A stretch of 64,000 nt of DNA from Stropharia rugosoannulata (taxonomy: Eukaryota > Basidiomycota > Agaricomycetes > Agaricales > Strophariaceae), in NCBI GenBank assembly GCA_028532985.1, contig JANCIK010000009.1, forward strand, positions 372,001-436,000, read 5' to 3'. Below the pieces are notes generated by a model. The model was not told where the DNA came from and ran no database searches. It was given only the letters and a program-made list of their open reading frames with translations. How positions within the stretch are numbered: position 1 is the first letter of the stretch; each line of letters begins with the position of its first letter. Shown here one piece after another: positions 34,738-44,519 of the stretch. A program made the translations under genes and the position numbers.

Positions 34738-35269
34738 ATGACCACACCGCAGACAACCGATGCCCGTATCTGCGGAAGCCCTGACTGCCAACAAGAAATC
34801 TGTAACTCATGCGAGTTTGTTCCAATGTACATCTATTATGGGGTATGTCACTCACGCTACTTACAGGCTCTTAGACACTACCATTCATTTATCCGTTTTA
34901 CAGAGAACAGCACAGCTCCCACTGCACTGGTTAGCACGCCTTCAAGACGGTACCTTCTACTGGAATCAAGACCCTATTTTGAGTCACATTATTGAATCCG
35001 ACACGCGACCGCTTGAACTGTACTACTGCGATCAGGAGCCGCATTGGCAGCCATTTAACCCAGAGATGCCGGTGCGCTCCCTCCCACCGGGCTGTCCATT
35101 TATGATACGCTGGTCCGGCCGCCAAGATAGCGACTGTATTGGTATCAAGCACTTCATCCAGAAGATACACCACCGCTTTACCCGGTGTCCCGTACCTGCG
35201 TGTTACCTTACTCCTGACGAGCCAGGGACACCAAGTGATGATTCTTACAGTGAAAATGGTGATGAATAG
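34738..35269 (+). CDS. KDZ cargo gene H, small Cys-rich protein, 156 aa
   Basis: Two exons (34738-34842, 34904-35269) with a 61-nt canonical intron give 156 residues. The N-terminal exon has CGSPDCQQEICNSC, a spaced Cys cluster that could bind zinc. The second exon is a compact Trp/Pro-rich domain (LPLHWLARLQDGTFYW; DQEPHWQPFNPEMPVRSLPP; PFMIRWSGRQDSD) with an acidic tail ending YSENGDE. No family is recognised. It sits 50 bp from the convergent end of gene I. Confidence 0.65.
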
Positions 35270-35319
35270 ATGTTTGTAAAGAGATATTATTACAGAGAGC
35301 CATTCGACTACGTCAAATC

Positions 35320-36928
35320 TTATTTACTCAACATCAAATCAAATTCTGCTTGTTGCTCTAAGAGCGCAATTCTCTTCTCCGCTTGAGCAAGCTTCTCCAG
35401 CAGAGTCTGGTTTTTCTCATTCGCTTCTTTGAGTGCTTTCTCAGATTTGATGGCATCAACGCGCCTGGACTTCAGAAGCTCTATGATTTGCCCGTTGAAG
35501 TTGTTCACGTTTTCCTGAGACCAATCTTTTGCTTCCAGGTGTAAACGAGGCGATGTGTAATGAAGGGTAGGCTGTCTTGCAGAGACATGCTGTGCGCCAA
35601 TGAACAACCAGCAGCCAGTTGCTGCAGATATATCCTCACACTGGTCAGCCCGTAAATGTCAGAATAACATGAGTAATAGACGACATCAACAGCGTACCTT
35701 CTCTAGCACGGAGTTCATCATCTTCAAGAATCTTGTGCTTGCAAGTGTCTGGTCGTCTATAGGATTTGGCTTGCGGTGGTGGCGTACGACCTCTGAATGC
35801 CAATTAGAATATTGTTCAAACAAGAATATACTTCATACTATGTAGCTTATTCCCCCTCATTGCGCCATCAACATACCCATATACAGGATTTTGATCGTTA
35901 GCGCGAACTCGTGAAGAGGAGCTAGAAGACGCTACATGCTAACTCAACAAGGATTACTTAAAAAATTATGAGTAATACTCACCGCCCTGCGAGAGACTTA
36001 GAAACAATGAAGGTATGGGATGATCTCCTTCTGTATGAGGACTGGGGGATGTTGGAGGGCTTGAAGACATGGTGACATCGCCGCCGTCTCCTGATATATC
36101 ATCGTAGTCATTGTTCATAAATTCGGACGGAGCACCACCTAGAATAATTGGTTAGTACTGATTGATGTGGTAGTGGGTGTGTATATTAGTTACCAGAGCT
36201 CGAACGTCCAATTTCCCGTAAGAGAGGGTCGATGTTGGTATTGCCTGCATCCTTGCCAAGGTCTTGCCGCAACGGGGTCGAAAAAACATCCAATTCGTTC
36301 GACCTTAGCGAAACCGGAAGGGCATGGCTTAAAGAAGGCTGGGAGTCGTTTGGAGACAGAGTTCCATTCACAGTAGGTGTTGACACAAATGGGAAGACTG
36401 GTAAGCCTTGAATCTCCTGTGACAATATTTATGTGGTTTGGCACCTCGTATGTCAGTGAATTAACTCACATTAACAATGGTTCTCTCTCTGAGATAAGCC
36501 TGTCCTTTCTTTGAGTGCGCACACTCTGTCAGAAGAGGTCTACCTTGGCACAATCTGCATCGCCTTGGGGACCTTTTTTGCGTCGGGGAAGCCTGTTTCT
36601 TCATAGTGTAAGTGATAGACATGCACGTTCAATGATTCGCCGTACCTTTTTGTTAACTGCAACCGAAGTAGATGCTAAACTATGTGTCTGAAATGAGTGG
36701 TATAGTTGTTAGAAGCTTGCGGAAAAATACAGTAGAGATACTGACTCGACGGCCTTGAGACGGAGTAGAGGGGGCTGGCTGCACTGAAACCTTTTTTGGT
36801 CCATGAATTGGGCAGGTCGCACGCAATGGTCTGTCAGGGCACTTTTGGCATCGCTGAGGCGCTCTTTGCTTTTTTTTTACAGGACTTGGCATGGAGGGAG
36901 TCAAACTGTAGTCTGTAGATGAGGTCAA
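35320..36928 (-). CDS. KDZ cargo gene I, twin Cys/His knuckle and coiled-coil protein
   Basis: This minus-strand gene has at least seven short exons starting at 36928 (MTSSTDYSLTPSMPSPVKKK). It contains two similar Cys/His motifs in separate exons: RCQKCPDRPLRATCPIHG and RCRLCQGRPLLTECAHSKK. Both fit CxxC-x(7)-C-x(1-2)-H, suggesting a duplicated zinc knuckle. Basic linkers surround them. A Ser/Pro-rich, probably disordered middle follows (TPTVNGTLSPNDSQPSLSHA; DISGDGGDVTMSSSPPTSPS). The C-terminus (35320-35607) is a clear coiled coil, SEKALKEANEKNQTLLEKLA, ending QQAEFDLMLSK. Phases matched at most junctions. The likely role is nucleic-acid or protein binding and dimerisation. Family not recognised. 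Confidence 0.65.
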
Positions 36929-37298
36929 ACGCCACGTAGCACGAATTAAGATGTAGATGCGGTAGCACTCTTATATAATCTTCTCTGCAGTTGACAAGAA
37001 CGGTAAACTATGGTGGGACAAGGTGGTAGTATGTACAGCATCTTCTACCTAAGTCATATACTGGTGTGGAGAGCCGTACTATTAATACCAAGTGTGACAG
37101 CAGTTATGTATCTCAGCAAATGCTGTCCTGATATTACGACAGTCGATTTGAACTGTAACTCAAGTGTGAAGTAAGTTCTTCAAGTTCTACATATTTTGGA
37201 CTGAAAATACACCATAATAGCGATGTTGGGAGTCTAACCAAACCTATGTATATAAAGATATATATTTAATCTAATAACGACATAAAAAACAAGTTGGT

Positions 37299-40200
37299 TT
37301 AGGATGTAAATCGAAACATCTTTCGAATACGCATACGGTTCCAAATAGAGAGAAATACTTTTGTGAGACTCATGGCTCGCTCCTGGCCCATATATCCAAT
37401 CATCTTGCGGATCCTTCCTAGCCCCTGATTTCCACACTCCCCAGCGCTTGTGTTAATAGGAAGTAGTCGAGGATCAGAATTTTTGTAACTCTTGAGGAAG
37501 CAAGCCGATGCACATTTTGTATGGTCGGTGGCATGAAAGTCGTCAATGGCAAATAGAGTTTTCTGGAAGAATTCCGGCTCTCTGAGCATGCAGTATGGCT
37601 GTAACTCGCAGGCAAAGTCATATACAACGATATCCGGTGCTTTTTCCCACCTTGTGTACATGGCAGAAAAGACGTCGTTTCTGCCTTCGCCAACCGGAAT
37701 ACAATGAAATCCATATGCAACACTGTGTGTGCACCAGCAGACCATAATACCCCCTGTTAACTTCTTGGGGCTATATGTGGAGTAGAATTTGCGGCAGCCA
37801 TATTTTCTATCAGAAGTTGTATCCTTAGAGTCTTCTTTGAGCTGCGGATAGGATGGTCGGAATCGAATCTGCGGCATTGCATAGTAACAACCGGTCTATA
37901 CAAGTCACTCAATATTAGTGAATTAACTACACCAGAAAAAATAGCACACCTGTCTCCATTTCGAAGAATCTGTCTCTGTCTGAGGGACTGGTTCCATTGT
38001 TTTGTGAACTAGATACTCTCTCCGTACACACTCTGCCCGGACATAGAGCCAGCGACAGAGAGCAATTGTTTGAGGACTGAATTCGCCGTTCTTGATCAAC
38101 TCATACTCCAATGTGTGGTAAACACTCGGTATATGAATGAGTTTGGAGTATGTCTCATACGAAGGGCATTGAAGAAACTTAAGAAGTAGCGGTAGCATGC
38201 GTCCATTAACCATCTGAACTGCATTTTCTTCAGCAGCAATCTGTGACACATAAGAAACACAACTGTGAAGAGTTGAAATTGGGCATACCTGTAGCAAAAG
38301 CTCCTTATACTGTGAAAGCGGAACACGGTGATTTAAAACAGCCTGAACCCCGAAATGACATTCAAAGAAGTTCCCCAACGATTTATCCACATTCATAAGA
38401 TCATTGACAAGTTGGGGAATTAAATGAAATCGGCGCTTCATGGAAGCCTTCTGCTTTTCAAGAGCTTCTTCTCTGGATTGTCTGGTCAAAGCCTCTTCAT
38501 CCGATTCAGATTCTGACAGCAGACTTTCCGTCTCTGTCGTCTTGAGACCTTCAGCAAGAGGGGGACCAGATATCGCCTCACGAAGCAGCTTTCTCAGGGC
38601 TCTGTCAGGGATAAATTGAGGACCTTTGAGGCGCACAGTATCCTGGTATATAGGTGACTTTTGTGTAATGGATGTTGGAGGTTCCAGAGTCGAAAGTGCC
38701 ATTTTTCGATTGAATGCAATAGATACTCCATCCCAGATTACCGTAGAAGGAGTGGGGCCACAATCAGGACATACCATGTCTAAGCTTCCAAAGTCCATAA
38801 GCCTTGCGTACGCGAACCAAACATCTCGGAACTTTTTCTGATCAAGAAACCGCTGACCACCTGGCTGTGTCGAATACCTGCGGGAAATGACAGTCACCCA
38901 AGCCGTGAATGGTGTCTCAGAACTTGTAAACGTGCTGATATAGTCGTTGAGGACCTCATGGGCAATAAGAATGTTATTATTGTAGTTGAACAATCCGAAC
39001 TCCCCACAATCGGGGCCTATGCGATTCACTTTGCAAGCCGGGCAGAGCTGAACTTCGATTGTAGCTTTCCACGACTTAAGCAGTCCGTAAACCGTACATT
39101 GCCTTGTTACAACTGGAGCATTAGGGGCGAGCATTGTACGAGGCATTTGACAATTGCACGATGATGAGTCCGATACCTTGAAGGTAAGCCCCGAGTAGTT
39201 ATCAGGCGAGGTTGGTACCACTATAGGCAAATCAGACGGGACTCTAGCCCATGTCGGAGGCGATACAGGAATATACGAGATTGCAGAGTCGGAGAGACTG
39301 ATGCCATTGGATAAGCGTTGAACTTTCCTCGCTGTTCGAGTTTGTGCATTAGTACCTTATCTCTGATTTGTACGAACGCTCGTCTCACCTTCTATATGTG
39401 GCAGGAGCTTCACTGTGTAATCTGCAGCTGAACGGTCGTGGTTAAGAGTGCGTTTAGCCATGGCAATGTGAGGACATGATTGAGCAGAATCTTGCATGCA
39501 CTTCCAGCGTCCTGATCCATCATCTTTCCCAATGTACTCGACAACAGTCGTGTTCTTAATAGTTGGATCGATGGGCGGTGGTACAGATACAAAATTGATG
39601 AATTCGTCCCCACTACTACCCCATGGATATCGTTGAATAATAGTAGGGTTCTGGTGATTTACTGCAGCAAAAACATGAGGTGATTACCATGCAACACTGA
39701 ACATAACTTACGTGGCATATCCTGGACATCGGGAAAAAATATAGACCCATGATCATGGATAAATCGCGAGTGGAAACAGTTGGCCGTTCTCTTTGATTCA
39801 GGACAGAGACATACAACGATTAACTCTTGATCGAGCTTGCTCGCATGAATGTGATACCAAAACTTCTGAGTAAGTAACAGATTGTCAGTAATTTTAAGCA
39901 GCGCATATCATCACAGTCATCACTTACCGTCAATTCTCCCTTCTCATGATTCCATCCTGTTGCTACGTATGTCTTTCTTGATAGTTGATAAAATGGCAAC
40001 GTCCCATTGATTATGGCATCAAAAAATAGCTCATAACGCTCTTCAGACTCATCAGATGCGGGTATATCGCAATTTGCATCATGAACAAGTGTATCATAGA
40101 AAGCGCTGTGGCCTTCGAATTGCATGGGCTGAGCGCTTGGTGCAGTCTTAGATTGGGACATGAGTACAATATAGTGCACTGGTTATGTTATCCGACTTAC

Positions 40201-40518
40201 CCAGTCAGGTGGATCGCTCGTGGGCTGCTCGACAACGGACTCAGCCTCCCAGGTTGGTGAACTCCGGACTCCTGTCACCCCACTTTGTTGATGCGGTGGA
40301 GAAGGGGGGCCGTTACTCGCATCTTGGTGGGCATTGCGTGTCTTGCGGGCTCTCTTGTAAGCCCCAGCATCTTGATTACGTGCCTTGTTAGGCTTTCGGC
40401 CTCGCCGTGTAGGGGTAACGAAGCTCAGCGGCTGTTGATAAGCCATGTCCAATGAGATTTCTTCGGCATTACTTATTGATTGTTGTGGTAGAGAAATGTA
40501 AGCATCTGAGTATTCCAT
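37299..40518 (-). CDS. KDZ-family transposase
   Basis: This multi-exon gene should catalyse movement of the large element. Starting at 40518, the N-terminus is basic (TPTRRGRKPNKARNQ). Next come a SWIM-like Cys/His cluster (VVCLCPESKRTANCFHSRFI) and another (KCMQDSAQSCPHIAMAKRTL). Then follows a KDZ-associated cysteine region (QLCPACKVNRIGPDCGEFGL; MVCPDCGPTPSTVIWDGVSI). The catalytic part reads TGCYYAMPQIRFRPSYPQL, then IVVYDFACELQPYCMLREP, FAIDDFHATDHTKCASACF and INTSAGECGNQGLGRIRKMI. These match the KDZ DDE core, with Asp in YDFAC, Asp/His in DDFHATDH and Glu in SAGEC. Introns are about 48-60 nt. No frameshift or stop was found in the exons I followed, so the gene may be functional. It is the gene nearest the right arm. 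Confidence 0.85.
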
Positions 40519-40539
40519 GGACCAAGTCGAGTCTCAGTG

Positions 40540-43500
40540 AAGTAGAAGGTTTGAATATATGTGTGTTAACTTCTGCAAGAAGCCTGCGCCAAAAATATCA
40601 CCGTCTGACATAACAGAATCACATATGGTGCGCGTACTGATGCAGACACCAGTGGAAGAATCGACATTGTATAAGGATGCACATGGACTGCTGAGGAATT
40701 GAACATATCAGTGCAGTTGCGGTTGACAGTTTGTAGATTTGATAATCTCTACGGTATATATAAACAGTAAATGTACACATATGATACGTACCTGCAGACA
40801 GTCCCAACTGGAAACGGTACTGTTTGCAGTCTATGCCACTAGTATACTGCGCCACCTATGTATACGGGCCCACTGAACAGCATGCAATCCCGTGATGATT
40901 TGTGGTACATGTGCTCTGTAAATTGAGGGCCGCACATCTGCAGTCTGGCAGCACTACATTATACACATATATGTTCGGCCCCCTGTGTGAAGGAAATATA
41001 AATGTGTATCAAAAGGTTTGTTGTATATTGTAATGAAATGTTTTTAAACGGTCAATTCTGGCTCTGGTTATCAAAGCTTACTAGGCCGAAAATGCTTTGT
41101 CAGTGGATTCCCACGGATTCTTGCAATCTTCGCCATGACTATCAGAATACAATTTTCCGCTGGTTTATCTTTATATTGATTGAATAGTCCAGTATAGTAT
41201 ATGATAGTTGGAATTCATGCCTCAATGGATTCAGAATGAGTGAAAGTACTCAGTGTACTCTGTGACTGTGGTCGCCCCGGCCAGGTCACCGGAAATGATT
41301 AGGTAAGCGCGCGTGACCTGCATGCCCTCCGTTCGCTAACGTTTTCGGCCCACTCGGCTGGCTTGTCCTCCACCCCTCGATGCACTCGATGGCCTCGCTC
41401 GCCACGATCAACGGCCCCGGACCCTCCCCTCTGTTTGCCCCCAAGGCCACCAGAATTTGGCTGGCGTCGATCGCTCCAGGTCACAATTGAAGAGCCATCT
41501 CGGCGTAGAGATTGAGGGATGGCGTGTGTTGGTGTGTGTCTCCGGCTAGGCCGATGCGTCCAGGCTACGCATGTGGTCATTGTACTGGTCTCCACGGCGT
41601 CCCCGCTTCCCCCGTCCTGGAGTCTGTCATAATACAGAATCACATCAGTTCATACATAAGTAAGTAAGTAAGTACGACGAAACATTGTCGAGAATAAAAC
41701 ATTAAGTGGAAAAGATGAGTCACTAGTTACTTATGACATCTTATGGGATGTAATAGAACACACCGTCTATATAATATCAAGCGCACCGCGCACATGGGGC
41801 CACTACGGTCCAGGTGATTAGTGTATTATGCGAGTTGCATTTGCAGTACAAGTAACCACCATTTTACAGACACTGTCTTTACGGACAGACTGATCCGTAC
41901 AAAGTGGGTGTCACACATGCAAGCTTAATAAACATTGTCTTGTATGTACTGAATATACAGTGTGCCACACCCGTGTATTAAGAACGCTGAATATGCAGCT
42001 GCACATATCAGTAAAGTGTGGGGACTGTATATGCAGTAGAGGACGCCTATGTATGGAATTGGACATCAGTGGCATAACTCCTATGAATAATATTGACTGT
42101 TGTTGTTGAATGCTACATGACCGACATAATCTGCGAGCCGCTACGGTCTCGGTGATTGGTATATCGTGTGAGCTACGTTTACGGTACGAGTAGCCACCAT
42201 GTTATGGGCACTGTATTTACGGACCGACTGAGCCGCATAAAGTGGGTGCTACACATGCAGTCTTAATAAACAGTATCTTATCGGCACTGAATATGCGGTG
42301 TGCCACCCCCGTATATTGGGGGCGCTAAATATACGGCTGGATCAATCTGTAAAGTCTGCGCACCAAATATGTACGTGTCATAATACCTGCTCCTTCGCAG
42401 TGGTACAACGCCACTACGGCCGCACACAATATACAGACAGTTTATTAATTAGTTTCTACATGGGCTTCCTACTGATCAATGTGTAAGAATAAACAGTGCT
42501 GCCGGTGACCGCCACTGCAGCAGGTTTCTACATGCAGTCCAAATGTACTGTATATGCCCTGCTTGGAGTGAGCAGTTTGTGCCGACAGATACGTTTTATG
42601 TTTTTAGCTACGGCGCTCACCTTTATAATTCTCTGGGGGTAGAAGGTTGCGCCCGCAGTCAGGAGTCTAAGCAGTCAGCTTTCTGCCGATGTAATCAGCG
42701 TACACATAGGTCCCTACGACCGTATATTAACGCTAATGTACTTACTGTCTGGAGGGACGGTAAATTATCAGTTCCCTACAACCGTATGTTAACACTATTT
42801 CACTTACTGTCTGGAGGGACGGTACACCATCATCTCTGTATCTACATTCTGTGGTGACCCTGCTTTATGAACATCCTATCTGCGGTGTCAAGCCCGATAT
42901 TATTTGTCTACGGCTCCGTCACTCTGCCTATATATGCGGTAGTGATGCGGCCATACATTAACGCATACCCCGAATCTGCGATATGCTCTCGCCCGTGTAT
43001 TGAGCATATGCGGTGCGGGTCACCCGTGCAATGCGCGCACTGACTTTGCCGCCCGCCCAGTCAGTATAGTGTGGAAACTGAATATGCAGTGCGGGTCACC
43101 CGTGCAATGCGCGCACTGACTTTGCCGTTCGACCAGTCAGTATAGTGTGGGAATAGAATATGCAGTGCGGGTCACCCGTGCAATGTGCGCACTGACTTTG
43201 CCGTTCGACCAGTCAGTATAGTGTGGGAACACGGCTCACTCGTGCAATGCGCGCGCCTGACTTTACGCGTTACGCCTCGACTACACAGTATGCGGTACGG
43301 CTCATCCGTGCCTTGGCCACAATTAATTTGAGGTTGGACCAATCTGTATAGTTTCCGCGCATATTCTGAGTCTGTAACATGCACCCGCACGTGCATTGAG
43401 TATATGCGGTACGGCGCACTGTTGCAATGCGCGCACTAACATTGCGGTTCGACCGGCCGGTATAACGTGTTACAGAGTATGCGATACGGCTAACTCGTAC

Positions 43501-44519
43501 CTTGGGCACTATTACTTTGCGGTTTGACCAGTCTGTATAATGTCCGCACCAATAGAAACATGCCTGTCCTAGGCAACCGCTTATTTACTGTACTGAATTT
43601 GCTGTCTGACTGGTCTGTATATTATAATTGTGCCAAATTCCGTCGTATTCAAGTATGATTCACCTGTATCTTGTGGACGTGGTGTATGTGGTACACTACT
43701 AGCTATGACGTTGCAATCTGGAATCGCCATATCTTGCCGTCATACTCGTGGTTTAACCCACAAGGATGGTACAGGTATGCCGTATGGTATACAGACTGCC
43801 CTCCATATGCTGTCCAATACAACCGCACCGTAAGCAGTCAGCTTTCAGCCCATGTACGTACACATAGGTCTCTGCGACTGTACATTACCACTGTTGTACT
43901 TACTGTCTGCAGGGACAGTAAATTATCAGTTCACTGTGACCGTAGGTTAACGCTATTATACTTACTGTCTGGAGGGACGCTACAACATTATCTCTGTATT
44001 AATAGTCCGGGGTGACGGCGCTTTGTGGACATCCCATCTGTGTTGTCAAGCTTGCGGCTCCGTTACTCTGTCTATATATATGTGGTCTAGATCAACTGTA
44101 TAGCGTGATCTCTGTATCTACGGCTTGACATTGACTGTTCTTACTCAAATCTGGAGGGTAATGGCTCTCTGTAGACATGGGTTGTTTGTCCTGTCCGTAC
44201 GTATTATATGTCTTAATCATGACACATAGCAATAAGTAACTGAAGACCCCCGCTATTTCCCTTCGCTGTCATGTCCCAGTGTGCAGTGGCGTCGTGGATC
44301 AATTCCTCCTACGTAGAACACCCGCATGGGCACCAGCATCTGGTGTTGAAATTGGACGGCTACATTGGAGAGTACCGTATACTGTGGCATGTTACCGTAG
44401 AATTCATTCATAATGATAACATTATGTTAGCCTTATATTATGCTTAAGATGCATAAGCCATGCGGGGTGTGAATCTGGCTAATGCGGAGCGTGCAAACAT
44501 AGCAATGCAGGGTGCATTA
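40540..44519. repeat. Right inverted arm of the KDZ element
   Basis: This is the counterpart of the left arm in inverted orientation, about 4 kb and without genes. Matching pairs include 42690-42745 with 18361-18410, and 41740-41830 with 20945-21015. It contains a GC-rich island at 41285-41640 that has no clear equivalent in the left arm and ends near GTAAGTAAGTAAGTA (41659-41673). The outer 400 bp (44100-44500) is less similar to the left arm, but the tip (44445-44519) matches again. Confidence 0.65.
43005..43225 (-). repeat. Mirror array of 76-bp repeats near the right KDZ end
   Basis: This array is the reverse complement of the 17869-18096 array. It has three copies containing GTGCGGGTCACCCGTGCAAT, then GCGCACTGACTTTGCCG and CCAGTCAGTATAGTGTGG. 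A degraded fourth unit follows to about 43270. Confidence 0.85.

Larger units (their letters stand above)
17206..44519. mobile_element. Giant KDZ-type DNA transposon with cargo genes, about 27.3 kb
   Basis: The element is defined by inverted ends: TAATGCACCCCGCATTG at 17206-17222 pairs with the reverse complement of 44503-44519 with one mismatch. About 75 bp at each tip carries three copies of CACCCYGCAT. Inside the tips, diverged inverted arms run to about 21850 on the left and from about 40560 on the right. Examples of pairing are 21495-21560 with 41100-41150, and 21615-21770 with 40890-41045. Between the arms are a KDZ transposase and about nine other multi-exon genes. No convincing target-site duplication was found, so the exact ends may be off by a few bases. 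KDZ transposons in fungi are known to carry accessory genes; this gene set is not one I recognise. Confidence 0.75.
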
